Counted from the first letter of the stretch, positions 36,161 to 45,619 are shown. The stretch: 48,706 bases of DNA from Muribaculaceae bacterium (GCA_017399915.1 JAFQAS010000024.1:1-48706), one strand, 5' to 3'. Notes: generated by a model not told the origin, from the sequence alone. A program made the numbers and translations.

Positions 36161-39100
36161 ATGAAAGTAAAAAAACTTTTGTTGGCTACATCAGTAGCTC
36201 TCCTTTCACTAAGCGCATCGGCAGCAAATCCCGAAGATGTGCGCATCTACATCAACCCCGGGCATGGTGGCTTTAATTCTGGTGACCGTCCGATGTCGAC
36301 TATTAAACATGGACATCAAGATAATTATTCAGTAAGTAGTGACACCTCAAGTTTCTTTGAATCAAATACCAACCTTCAAAAGGGTTTTGGTATGTTGGAA
36401 AAACTTAAAGAATATGGTGTCCCTTATAATAATTCACTTCCAGCAACAAGTGCAAGTCAAACAAATATTCGTTTCAGCCGTGTTGCAAGTGGAGGATCTG
36501 CTAATGGCACATATGATAGGGAAATGTCGACAATTGCAGCTGAAGCAGAAACATGGAATGCCGATATATTTGTATCTATTCACTCTAATGCGACAACAGG
36601 AGACCATAACGAACTTACGCACTTAAATCATTGTTTATATCTTTATCGTGGCTATGATGGAGATCCATCGGTAAAAGAAAGTGATAAGATGGCAGCTGCT
36701 TGTTGGCCTCACTCGATGAAAAATAAGCATATGCATTATAATTGGTTAGCTGATCCTACTCGGCCTCGAGATAAAAATTACACGGAAGGTTGGACTTGGG
36801 GCAAATGTCAATATTATCCATCAGGAAATGATGCAGATGGGAATCCTTATTGGATTAAAGGAGATTTAAGTTTCAACTACTATAAAGATACAGAGCATTA
36901 TGGAGATTACTATCTTACAAATGGTGTATATTATAAAGGCTATTATGCAGTGCTTCGACATAGTGTCCCCGGTTTTTTGGTAGAAGGGTATGATCATACT
37001 TATAAGCCGGCAACTCATCGTGCAATGAATGATGATGTTTGTCGTCACGAAGGCGAAATATATGCACGCGGTCTTAATGACTATTATGGTTGGGGCAAAA
37101 AGGATAATTATGGGAAGATTTATGGTATAGTCCGCGACCATTCGGTTGTAATGACTCACGAATATTATGCAGTCAAAGCAGTAGGAAGCACAAAAGATGC
37201 AAACCAAAAAATCGACCAAATAGACAATAAAAAGCCTCTTAATAATGTGAGGGTGGGGCTTTATAATGAAGATGGTGTTGAAATCGATTATTATATTACC
37301 GATGATGAGTGGAATGGTGCTTATATTTTTAAGAAAGTAGCCCCCGGCACTTATACCATTAAACACTCTCGACCCGGATATGGAGATGTGACAAAAACAG
37401 TGACAGTTATAGCAAATGAAACAAACTATATAGATATTGATATGCGCACCAACACGGCATCAACAGCCGTGCGAGGGCATTATGCTTATGATTTATCTGC
37501 TTCTCAAAGTGGAACAAATAATGTGTTGAAATTTAAATCAACAGGAGCAATGCCCAACGCTAAAATTATTTTGACAAATACAACGTCGGGAGAGCAGCGA
37601 GTTGTTGAAACAGGTGCAGTTTCAGAGGGGGAGAATACGGTTACGATTAGTGGCTATACTTTTAATGAAGATGCACAATACACATGGGCTGTGGCATTTG
37701 ATAATCCGATATCAACCGGTTGTAAACAGATTCATAGTGATCCATCGGTAAGAACGGTAGGAGGACGTTTAGGCGTAGCAATTGATAATGACCAAACCAG
37801 TCCACGCTTTGGCGCAATTTATACTATTGAGAATCTTGGTGGAGGCATTCAACGAATAAACCCCGACTTTACTAAAAATGGTGGTGTAGTGCTTAAAAAT
37901 ACGTTTGGTATAGGTGGATCAAACTATACAAATCGTATAACAACATCTAATGGAAAGGTGTATATAGCCAATTATTCAGGAACAAATCCCGGGGTTTGGG
38001 TATATAATCCGGGATTGTCAACCGAAAATAAGACAAATATTACAAACTATTATTACGAACGAGGAGTGGCGTTTAATGGCAAAGGTTCGAAGCGCATTAT
38101 GTATACTACCACTACAACAAGCTCTTCGGCTTGTCGGATACAAGGTTATGTGATAGGAGAATCTGATTCGTGGTCGGGAAATTCAAGTAATCCATCTAAT
38201 GGTTTTACAACAACGTTGTTGATAAATGATGGAAATATTCTCGCTACAGATAAAGGTGTTATTGTGTCGCAATGGCGTTATAAAGGAAATAACTCATCAA
38301 GCAAGCCTGCATTTGTTGCATATAGTACGAATATCGATTACGATGCAAAATCGATGATATTTTATACAAAATACAATTCGAGTGTGTTGTCATCACAGTT
38401 GCCGGGAACAGAAAGTGCCGAAACTCTAACCGGACACCAAATAGGAGGTATGGCAATAACCTCAGATTACAAAACCTTTGCAATAGTTGATGGTTACACC
38501 GAAGGGTCTCCATCTAATGTAAAAGTTCATATATATCAAGTGACATGGGATGAGAAAAAACCTTGGTTTAATCATCAATATTCTATTACATTAGATGGTA
38601 CATATCAAGTGGATCAAATGGATTTTGACCATGCGGGGAACCTCTATATCGCATCACAACAAAAGGGGCTATTGGTGTATGCAATAAAAAATCCTGCGCG
38701 TCAAACCACAACAAATGCTCTATCTATATCTCTTGTTCAAGGATTAAAGGTTGTTGCTCCTACAAATGTAAAAGCTTCACGTAAATGCTATGGTGAAGGA
38801 AGTAACTCTACAGAAGGAACTATTGATGCAGAAATTACATGGGATGGAATAGAAGGATCAAATTATAAGATTTATTATCAAACTATGCGCCGTGATGCAT
38901 CGGGCAACCGTGTTTATGATAATGGAGGCACATGGGTTGAACTTGGAACTACAACTATAGCATCGGGTTCGACTTCAGGTTCATTCACACACAAAAACCT
39001 TGTGTATGGAAGTGATGCTAATGGCAATTATGACCGTATTTATAATTATAAGGTGGCAACTTATGATGCATCAACCGGTCTTGATGGATTCTCTACTATT

Positions 39101-41131
39101 CTTGAAGGCAAAGGCAACACAGTTACATCATTCTATCCATCGGCTCCGGTAGATGTTGCCTTATCACAACCAACCGAGACAAATGAAAATGGATTGACAC
39201 TATATTCATTTGATCTTCAGCTTAATCTTGCTCTTAACGAAAACTTCTCAACCTCGCGTATTGATGATGCCGATGCAATGTCGACAGTTTCAAAATATGT
39301 GATTGTTGTTGATGAAGAAACAGCGAAATGGTTAAATAATGCGTCGAATGTAAGCGAAATAGGTACTTTTGTTCAAGGACCGGTAACGATTATAGCAAAT
39401 AACTGCACTCACCATGCGGTAGATGGTTGGTATCTTGAAGTTGATTTTGACGATATTAAACCATCGGGAAATCTTGCCGTTGCAACCAAAACACTCACTT
39501 GGAAGAATGTAAATCCTAGTGTCGCTTATAAATCGCAAGTATATGCAATTTCAACTCGTGCATTTAACTATATATCAGCAACCTCAACAGTAAAAGACAA
39601 TTCTGATGCAGATGCATTGACAATGACTCTCCCTTCTCCACAATGGATTTCAACCCAAGATGATGGGTCGGTTGGCGTTGTAACTCTTGAAGGTGATTAT
39701 TCATCACTTGTAACCACCGATGATTATCCTATGGGTACATTCCGAAAGGTAGGCGATATTGAAAATCCAACAAATCCTGTTACAATCACTCGCGCCAACT
39801 ATATAGGATCGCTCGGTGCTATGTTGCAACCTCTTGCAGTGACTGACGATATAATGGGAACAAGAAACACCAACGGAATATATGAAAATGCAACATGGAA
39901 TATTGCTTATACATTTAAATTGTATGAAAAGAGTGGCGAAGAATGGACTTTAATTCGTGAGGCACAGAAATATGATCAACAATCTACCGATGCAAATGTG
40001 AATTCGTTATATTCTAATACATCAGGATTGTCGTTCGATATCACAGGTATGTCTGTTGGTGCTGACGAGGTGGCGGCGCCCGACGGTCGCAAACGATTGG
40101 TTTATAATCCTCAAAAGAATAAGGAATATAAATTGGTTGTTGAAACCAACTATCGCCGATATATTAATGGCGAACAAGTTCATGCAGTGGGTGTGAGCGA
40201 AAATCTAATCACTATTAACCCAACATTCGCGGCGCCTTCAATAATTGCAGCGAAATCTCCCGGATTTTTGTTCATGGAAACAGCAACACACTGGGATGAA
40301 AATTGCACTACAAATAATGGGTATTATAAGTATTATTATGATGCGGCAGTAGATGTTGCATGGAACGCATTTAATGATAACTTAGCTCGTTATATGGGCT
40401 TCCACGCCACTCCAAAATTTAATTGTGTCGGTCATTATGAGGATAAAACAAGCACCGAGTGGTCTCCTTATTATGCTGCTTCAGTCTTGACCGATAGTCA
40501 AGTGGAATCATATAATATTCGTAAAGCTACAAGTAGTGGAGATGTATTAACCAAACTTGGTTATAGCGGAAAAGAAGATTGGTCAACAATGGCCACCGAA
40601 GAAAATCACATTCCATTAAAGGTTCATTATGTGTGGGCCGGAAATGATAAGATTGCGGATACGGGTGATGCCGAATTCGGTTTCGAGTTGAGTGCGAATT
40701 ATCCTATCGTATCGGTGGAAACTCCCGAATTTAAAATTAATGAATATCCACAAAGTGGAGCCTATGAATTTGCGCTTGTCAATCCTCTTTCTCGAAGCAC
40801 ATCGGGTTATGAATTGCAGATGATTACCTCTGTTAATAAGGAGTATAAGACATTAGTAATGGATGGAATCATCGAAACACCAACTACCGGTGTTGAGAAT
40901 GTGGGTACCGGTAATGGGGCTTTGCGCTTGTATCCAAATCCTGCCAATAGTGTTGTCACTCTTCAAGCTCCTATAACTATCACTGATGTGAAGATATTCA
41001 CCGTTGACGGTCAGTTGATGAAAGAATTTGATGCCGACGATACTAAAGTGAAAATCAATGTGAGCGACCTCCCAACGGGTGTTTACATCGTTCACGCCGC
41101 CGGCTCTACAACACGATTGATTAAACGATAA
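36161..41131 (+). CDS. Giant secreted N-acetylmuramoyl-L-alanine amidase-domain protein, 1656 aa
   Basis: After a signal peptide (to SASA, residue 21) comes an amidase_3-type domain to about residue 305. It has zinc ligands His35 (NPGHGG), Glu67 (FFESN) and His141 (SIHSN), and catalytic Glu275 (FLVEGYDH), with an insert around 150-260. A carboxypeptidase-regulatory-like domain (YAVKAVGS to about 425) follows. A scaffold starting YAYDLSAS then parallels the 13903-19020 protein through to a type A sorting domain (LRLYPNPANSVVTLQ ... LPTGVYIVHAAG). Amidases cleave the peptide stem from peptidoglycan. An exported, surface-sorted amidase would act on cell walls outside its own periplasm or on released fragments. 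All key residues are present. Confidence 0.88.
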   Translation: MKVKKLLLATSVALLSLSASAANPEDVRIYINPGHGGFNSGDRPMSTIKHGHQDNYSVSSDTSSFFESNTNLQKGFGMLEKLKEYGVPYNNSLPATSASQTNIRFSRVASGGSANGTYDREMSTIAAEAETWNADIFVSIHSNATTGDHNELTHLNHCLYLYRGYDGDPSVKESDKMAAACWPHSMKNKHMHYNWLADPTRPRDKNYTEGWTWGKCQYYPSGNDADGNPYWIKGDLSFNYYKDTEHYGDYYLTNGVYYKGYYAVLRHSVPGFLVEGYDHTYKPATHRAMNDDVCRHEGEIYARGLNDYYGWGKKDNYGKIYGIVRDHSVVMTHEYYAVKAVGSTKDANQKIDQIDNKKPLNNVRVGLYNEDGVEIDYYITDDEWNGAYIFKKVAPGTYTIKHSRPGYGDVTKTVTVIANETNYIDIDMRTNTASTAVRGHYAYDLSASQSGTNNVLKFKSTGAMPNAKIILTNTTSGEQRVVETGAVSEGENTVTISGYTFNEDAQYTWAVAFDNPISTGCKQIHSDPSVRTVGGRLGVAIDNDQTSPRFGAIYTIENLGGGIQRINPDFTKNGGVVLKNTFGIGGSNYTNRITTSNGKVYIANYSGTNPGVWVYNPGLSTENKTNITNYYYERGVAFNGKGSKRIMYTTTTTSSSACRIQGYVIGESDSWSGNSSNPSNGFTTTLLINDGNILATDKGVIVSQWRYKGNNSSSKPAFVAYSTNIDYDAKSMIFYTKYNSSVLSSQLPGTESAETLTGHQIGGMAITSDYKTFAIVDGYTEGSPSNVKVHIYQVTWDEKKPWFNHQYSITLDGTYQVDQMDFDHAGNLYIASQQKGLLVYAIKNPARQTTTNALSISLVQGLKVVAPTNVKASRKCYGEGSNSTEGTIDAEITWDGIEGSNYKIYYQTMRRDASGNRVYDNGGTWVELGTTTIASGSTSGSFTHKNLVYGSDANGNYDRIYNYKVATYDASTGLDGFSTILEGKGNTVTSFYPSAPVDVALSQPTETNENGLTLYSFDLQLNLALNENFSTSRIDDADAMSTVSKYVIVVDEETAKWLNNASNVSEIGTFVQGPVTIIANNCTHHAVDGWYLEVDFDDIKPSGNLAVATKTLTWKNVNPSVAYKSQVYAISTRAFNYISATSTVKDNSDADALTMTLPSPQWISTQDDGSVGVVTLEGDYSSLVTTDDYPMGTFRKVGDIENPTNPVTITRANYIGSLGAMLQPLAVTDDIMGTRNTNGIYENATWNIAYTFKLYEKSGEEWTLIREAQKYDQQSTDANVNSLYSNTSGLSFDITGMSVGADEVAAPDGRKRLVYNPQKNKEYKLVVETNYRRYINGEQVHAVGVSENLITINPTFAAPSIIAAKSPGFLFMETATHWDENCTTNNGYYKYYYDAAVDVAWNAFNDNLARYMGFHATPKFNCVGHYEDKTSTEWSPYYAASVLTDSQVESYNIRKATSSGDVLTKLGYSGKEDWSTMATEENHIPLKVHYVWAGNDKIADTGDAEFGFELSANYPIVSVETPEFKINEYPQSGAYEFALVNPLSRSTSGYELQMITSVNKEYKTLVMDGIIETPTTGVENVGTGNGALRLYPNPANSVVTLQAPITITDVKIFTVDGQLMKEFDADDTKVKINVSDLPTGVYIVHAAGSTTRLIKR

Positions 41132-41145
41132 CCTCCAATAACTAT

Positions 41146-41335
41146 CCTCCTACCACGCAGTGGATAGGAGGAACAATGGAGCCAAAGAGTACAAAACTCT
41201 CCTCTTGAAAATTGCTAAGTAATTTTTAGGAGGAGTACGGCGAAGCCGGGAGGTGGTCTGAACTTGATTATTGCCGAGTGCAGCCCATTGAAGACATAGT
41301 CAGTACCCCGAAGGGGTGAGGTGGTTAAAAAGAAA
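41146..41335. repeat. Structured intergenic repeat, copy 2 (inverted relative to copy 1)
   Basis: This carries one unit of the AGGAGGAACAATGG ... ACTCTCCTCTTGAAAATT repeat, then CGGCGAAGCCG (41238-41248), the shared stretch containing ATTGCCGAGTGCAGCCCATT, and CCCCGAAGGGG (41306-41316). Relative to copy 1 at 9717-10091 it is inverted and the two small hairpins occupy swapped positions. It begins 15 nt after the stop of the amidase gene. Confidence 0.85.
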
Positions 41336-41370
41336 TAAATTGTTTCATAAATATTTTTGGTTTAAAATGG

Positions 41371-41409
41371 ATTGGGGATTGGATCACATCGATTCAATCC
41401 CCAATTTTA
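41371..41409 (+). terminator. Terminator after the amidase gene and repeat
   Basis: ATTGGGGATTG (41371-41381) and CAATCCCCAAT (41395-41405) form a perfect 11-bp stem followed by TTTATTA on the plus strand. The gap from 41410 to 41524 holds nothing I can name. Confidence 0.75.
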
Positions 41410-41524
41410 TTACCATCAAATAAAAGTATCCTAACCCCAATCGTAATACACTACAATGACCTAAAAGAAGATGACGGAATCATATATCTTCCAATATATA
41501 TGACGCCGTTGTTGATAGAATTAA

Positions 41525-41548
41525 AAAAGGGTGCAAATGCACCCTTTT
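41525..41548 (-). terminator. Terminator of the GTPase/retropepsin operon
   Basis: AAAAGGGTGC and GCACCCTTTT form a perfect 10-bp stem around AAAT, with TTTTTTAA following on the minus strand. It lies 66 nt after the stop of the last operon gene. Confidence 0.85.
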
Positions 41549-41614
41549 CGTGTAATGATATTATAAAAGTTATCAATTGCAAATCCTATGTGACATACTA
41601 TTCCAAGTGAAATT

Positions 41615-42607
41615 TTATTCTTCATACAACGATGGATAGAAAAACTCCAATTCCTTTCTTAGTTCCGCAATAGAATCATTCTTAATCATCAAATCATTTT
41701 TTAGATTGGAATAATCATTATTTAGGTTGTAATATTTATTGCGGAGTTCACTTAATTCAGATGATAACTGACTATTAGTGTCAATTTCATCGCGTAGTCG
41801 ACTAACTGTATCGGCCAATTCTTTTGTCTTTTCCTTTAAGTCTTGTTGGGTAATTTTTAGTTCATTTTTGTTTTCACTCAATTGGTCGTCTAAAAATAAC
41901 ATTCCCACAACACATATTAATATCACAATACAAAGTGTTATCACAAAACTGTATTGTTTCTTTTTTCGCAGAATTTGAGCATTTTCCTCTTTAAGTTTTT
42001 TGTTGTCATCATGTAATCTCCGGAGAGTTTCTTTGTATGTACTCATTTTTGGTGTGTTGTATTGTTCGTATTTTTCTATAATTACATATCCTGAATTAGT
42101 TGTTGCTTGCGTGATATTTTGTTTACTTTCATTTGATGACAACCGAGTGATCTGATTATCATTAGCAGCATAGTCTTCAGTAGGTAATGGGAGGGTGTGT
42201 TGACTTTGAAGGGACTGTCTTATTTTGTCAAAAACACTCTCAATATAGTCAGTCCACTCATATAATTGCGTAGTGTTAGAAACTATATCGCCACGTTCAT
42301 CAAACATGATTATTTTACCCGACTCAACCATTTGCTCAACAATGCCTTCAAACAAGGGGAATAACGACTTTACATTGCTAATTGCAGTGGAGTTTAGCTG
42401 AACACAGAATCCTATATAGTGATTGTCATTGTCGAGATGACGAATGTACACATAATACATGAGATTCCGTTTGCGATAAGTGCCTAATCGTGATACTGAT
42501 GATGAATTTGCGACAATATGTTTTATAATTGCCGCAATGTATTCATCACCGGGAAATTGTGTATAGCCATCAGAAAAGCAGCCAAATGAGTAGAGTGAAA
42601 GATTCAT
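41615..42607 (-). CDS. Single-pass coiled-coil membrane protein, 330 aa
   Basis: I do not recognise this protein by name. Residues 1-130 form a globular domain (YSFGCFSDGYTQF, then YIGFCVQLNSTA and a helix to GKIIMF). It resembles the N-terminus of the 516-residue neighbour and, loosely, the N-terminal domains described for GTPase-associated proteins (GAP1-type); that link is inference. Helical residues 189-216 lead to one membrane helix (SFVITLCIVILICVVGMLFL, about 220-239). A long coiled coil (241-322) follows and is probably periplasmic. It is the last gene of the cluster, 5 nt after the retropepsin, and is followed by a strong terminator. It may transmit a signal between cytoplasmic GTPases and the envelope. 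Confidence 0.75.
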   Translation of the reverse strand: MNLSLYSFGCFSDGYTQFPGDEYIAAIIKHIVANSSSVSRLGTYRKRNLMYYVYIRHLDNDNHYIGFCVQLNSTAISNVKSLFPLFEGIVEQMVESGKIIMFDERGDIVSNTTQLYEWTDYIESVFDKIRQSLQSQHTLPLPTEDYAANDNQITRLSSNESKQNITQATTNSGYVIIEKYEQYNTPKMSTYKETLRRLHDDNKKLKEENAQILRKKKQYSFVITLCIVILICVVGMLFLDDQLSENKNELKITQQDLKEKTKELADTVSRLRDEIDTNSQLSSELSELRNKYYNLNNDYSNLKNDLMIKNDSIAELRKELEFFYPSLYEE

Positions 42608-42612
42608 TTAGA

Positions 42613-43131
42613 TTATTTGCGTTTTATTATAATTGTCTTTCTCGACATATCTGTAGAAACAGACGTTACACTCCTATCTTTTTCAATGGCCGATCTCCCT
42701 AATAGTAATGGAGCTGCCAAGTTGGGGACTATTGTAGCCTCTACATTATGCACTTTAATGCCATTTTCCCCTCCAATTTCAACCTCGCGTAATCTCACTC
42801 TTACATTTTCAATGGTGCTGCCATCGGCTAAAGTCGCAGAATCTGTCCCAATAATATCGGAGTCTCTTATCTCCCCGAGCTTGCATAAGGTTAAAACCTC
42901 ATTTAGAGACATTGATATGTGCGATGCGCCTGTGTCGTATATCATTTGCATACTCACTCCATTTATCTTTACCGGGATTGTTGGCACACCGCTAACCTCT
43001 TTATATGGTATGACTATCTCCTTGTCGGGAGTAGGAAATTTAATTGGAGGTGTTTTTTCTCCCGAGCTACATGATGCAATTGTCATTAACAATATGACAC
43101 TCATTATTGTTTTGGCTAAATTACTCTTCAT
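42613..43131 (-). CDS. Retropepsin-like aspartic protease lipoprotein, 172 aa
   Basis: I start at 43131 (MKSNLAKTIMSVILL), giving a lipoprotein signal with lipobox IASC (Cys21). The adjacent ATG at 43134 is equally possible, and the longer frame to 43215 is not credible. The mature part has the aspartic protease motif IYDTGASHISMS (Asp66) and the LLGRS segment expected in single-domain retropepsins, which act as dimers. No acidic export signal follows the Cys, so periplasmic placement is likely. The start overlaps the end of the 516-residue gene by 11 nt, implying coupled translation, and the next gene follows by 5 nt. Its substrate is unknown; a membrane partner from the same operon is a natural candidate. 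Confidence 0.85.
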   Translation of the reverse strand: MKSNLAKTIMSVILLMTIASCSSGEKTPPIKFPTPDKEIVIPYKEVSGVPTIPVKINGVSMQMIYDTGASHISMSLNEVLTLCKLGEIRDSDIIGTDSATLADGSTIENVRVRLREVEIGGENGIKVHNVEATIVPNLAAPLLLGRSAIEKDRSVTSVSTDMSRKTIIIKRK

Positions 43132-44671
43132 CATCTTCTTCGTAACTTTCATATTCATCATCTTCTTCACTACTATAAACGTAATTGTCCATATCAAGAT
43201 AATCATAAGGGTCATTGATAGGATCGTTATATTCAGCTATATAATATGGATAAGGCTCAAAACCCTCTGTAATTGACAAAATGTTGTTATTCCCAATGCC
43301 AATTGCTCGCATTGCAATTATTTTATTGCCAAGGATAGCTATAATGTTCAGATAGCCATTTTCAGGAGCCTTAAAACTCTTGCTTGATATCTGTTCAACC
43401 GTATTATTTTGAATAATAATCCATTTAATCGAAGCTGAATCTTTATGAGTTTTTCTAGTTCTACTGGTAGCTTCTACTAAATCGAAAGTGAAATTAGAGT
43501 TGGGTTTAATAGTTTTATTTTTTATTTCCGGAATATCGATTCTCCACTTTGGGTCTAATGTTAATTGAAGTAAATCAGTTTGCGTAGTGGCCACTTCGTT
43601 ATTGCTACTTTGGGTAGTATCGGTGGGGGTAATTTCAGTCGGTATGTCATTTGTATTTGCTATGGCGCTATACACCGATGAGAAACAAGTCGCAGATAAT
43701 AGGACTAAGACTAAAATTGGGAAAAATTTTCGGGAAAATGATGTCGTTTTTTGGTTAGTTTGATCCTCAGGATTTTCACTTGGTTGCGGAGCATTGTGAG
43801 ATGTATGAGTCCCACTTTTTTTCGGAATCTTGCTATTGACAAATTTATTAAAATCATAAATAATTGTTTTTGCATCTTCGACAAGTTTTTCAAGATCTTT
43901 AATTGAAGTCTGAACAGGTGGAACATTTCTTGCTTTTGCATCAAGAATAGTTACTTTCTGTTTCAATTCATTACATAGCCTTTCCATTGCCGTGCATTTG
44001 TTGTTAGCTGCGGCAAGTTGTTGAGAGGAATTAGACAATTGTGATTCGGCGAGAGTTAACTTCTTTTCTAAATCTTGAATACGCGCAGCGTCTAAGTTAG
44101 GGATAGCAACAATAGTAAGCCCTTTTAGAAGCTGTTCATTGATAAGTCCATTGGAGAGGTTTGCAGCATCAATTGTCAATCGTTTATTCGCTTTATTAAA
44201 GGTCGCCGGAATATTCAAAATGTCAGAAGAAGTTGATGCTACTTCAATTACACGATGAAACGTTTGCTCCATTTTCTGCAAATCACTTTCCGCCTCAGAG
44301 AAATCTCTATCACAAATATATTTAAATCCTCCTGTAGAGAGTTTAGTTAATATTTTACCCAACACCATTTTGTTGAATATCGAATCCAATGCGGCATATA
44401 CCAATCTTATATCGGTATAAAGCGCGTCTGTCGAGATAGTTATGCCAAAATATGAGCCAGAGCGATTGCTTGAAGCATAAACATTATTAATGATATAGGT
44501 ATAGAATGTTTTATAACCCGTTAAATCTCGATTTATTTCTATAAAAAAAGCCGAATTGCCACCGCCCCTAATTTCATCACTCGAGTAGAATTTTTTAGCG
44601 TAATCACTTTTTTTATTCCATATTGTGTGGCCAAACGACAACACGCCATGAACTTCAAAATCAATAATCAT
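43121..44671 (-). CDS. Coiled-coil single-pass membrane protein with acidic tail, 516 aa
   Basis: The N-terminal 110 residues (HGVLSFGHTIW, then YFGITISTDALY and GKILTK) resemble those of the 330-residue protein and may be a GTPase-associated domain. A helical region and coiled coil (about 196-245) and a low-complexity linker (about 280-313) precede one membrane helix (KFFPILVLVLLSATCFSSVY, about 315-334). The C-terminal half is beta-rich (WRIDIPEIKNKTIKPNSNF) and likely periplasmic. The last 27 residues are strongly acidic and overlap the start of the protease gene. It follows the GTPase gene by 5 nt. I read it as a signal transducer across the membrane, with unknown ligand. Confidence 0.75.
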   Translation of the reverse strand: MIIDFEVHGVLSFGHTIWNKKSDYAKKFYSSDEIRGGGNSAFFIEINRDLTGYKTFYTYIINNVYASSNRSGSYFGITISTDALYTDIRLVYAALDSIFNKMVLGKILTKLSTGGFKYICDRDFSEAESDLQKMEQTFHRVIEVASTSSDILNIPATFNKANKRLTIDAANLSNGLINEQLLKGLTIVAIPNLDAARIQDLEKKLTLAESQLSNSSQQLAAANNKCTAMERLCNELKQKVTILDAKARNVPPVQTSIKDLEKLVEDAKTIIYDFNKFVNSKIPKKSGTHTSHNAPQPSENPEDQTNQKTTSFSRKFFPILVLVLLSATCFSSVYSAIANTNDIPTEITPTDTTQSSNNEVATTQTDLLQLTLDPKWRIDIPEIKNKTIKPNSNFTFDLVEATSRTRKTHKDSASIKWIIIQNNTVEQISSKSFKAPENGYLNIIAILGNKIIAMRAIGIGNNNILSITEGFEPYPYYIAEYNDPINDPYDYLDMDNYVYSSEEDDEYESYEEDDEE

Positions 44672-44676
44672 AACTA

Positions 44677-45594
44677 TTAACCTTTTGTGTATTTAAGAAT
44701 TGTGTCCCATAGTTGTTTTGGGTAATTGTCGTGTCCCGGGATGAATATTTTTCCACCGTCCGAAGCCATGTTATATACTCCTGTTTGGAAAGGTACAAAC
44801 TTAAATGCGTCACTTTGGCCAAAAATGCCTTGTTTACGAAATGGAGTGTAGATGCCGGGGTAATTATATTCAGCGTCGTTATATGCAGCTTTATTGTTGA
44901 TGTTTCCAACACTTATGACAAACCCCGTCAAGTCAATTTTGTTATATACAAATATTGTTTTATCACGAGGTGACATCTGTGTCTTAAGAACGCGTATTTT
45001 TTCCACGTAATTTAATCGGTCTGAAGAATCAGCCCAATTAGGTTCAATCATTATGCACCAAATCTTGCGGTTTGGTCCATGTATTATCTGTTGAACATAT
45101 CTAGGGTATTGAGCTTTAGGTGCTCCCTTGTCGAAATAGTATTCTCCCGGGGCTTCAAGAATTTGACAGATAGGAGTGCCGACGCTATCTGAAACTTGAA
45201 CAAGCATAAAACTAATGTAACCTGTACTGTCTTGAGCGTCACTTTGCGTTACCATCAAATTAAAGTCATCACACATCTTTTGATAATGTTTGTCATGAGC
45301 AGGACGAAAATTGCGCAAGGGCTCTACCCGATATCCTTTATCTTTAAGCCATCGCGTGATGCGAATAAGTGTCATTGTTTTGCCGCATTGAGCCGGTCCG
45401 TATAATACTACAACCGGAATTGTTGGGTTGGCAATAGTAACTTCTATTCTATTGGGATCAGTTTCTTCTTGTTCCGATAGCCCATGAATAGAACCGTTGC
45501 TTGGTTCTTGTTGGGTGTGGGTGAGACCTAAATTAGGCTCTTCTGTTATTGTTGACGCTCCATTCTCTACTATTTCTGGATTAAATTCTGCCAT
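44677..45594 (-). CDS. P-loop GTPase-like protein A, 305 aa
   Basis: After about 55 flexible acidic residues comes a P-loop (GPAQCGKT, 66-73), a G3-like element (EAPGE, 147-151) and a clear G4 motif (FVYNKID, 215-221), which specifies guanine. The C-terminal stretch FKFVPFQTGVY ... GHDNYPKQLW (265-296) is almost the same as in protein B at 46826-47632, so the two are paralogs. It looks soluble. Paired GTPases are known from predicted bacterial conflict systems (double-GTPase families), and this pair may be such a case; assignment to a named family needs a profile search. The gene lies 25 nt after the four-helix membrane protein and 5 nt before the coiled-coil protein. Confidence 0.82.
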   Translation of the reverse strand: MAEFNPEIVENGASTITEEPNLGLTHTQQEPSNGSIHGLSEQEETDPNRIEVTIANPTIPVVVLYGPAQCGKTMTLIRITRWLKDKGYRVEPLRNFRPAHDKHYQKMCDDFNLMVTQSDAQDSTGYISFMLVQVSDSVGTPICQILEAPGEYYFDKGAPKAQYPRYVQQIIHGPNRKIWCIMIEPNWADSSDRLNYVEKIRVLKTQMSPRDKTIFVYNKIDLTGFVISVGNINNKAAYNDAEYNYPGIYTPFRKQGIFGQSDAFKFVPFQTGVYNMASDGGKIFIPGHDNYPKQLWDTILKYTKG

Positions 45595-45619
45595 AATTAA
45601 ATGTTTAAGTTATTGTTTG

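Noticed and set aside
43132..43215. Longer start for the retropepsin gene
   Set aside because: The additional 27-28 codons overlap the acidic tail coding region and precede a complete lipoprotein signal starting at 43131.
42617..43276. 219-codon plus-strand frame opposite the retropepsin
   Set aside because: It is antisense to a gene with a clear lipobox and DTG motif; its hydrophobic stretch is the mirror of the signal peptide and low-complexity region.
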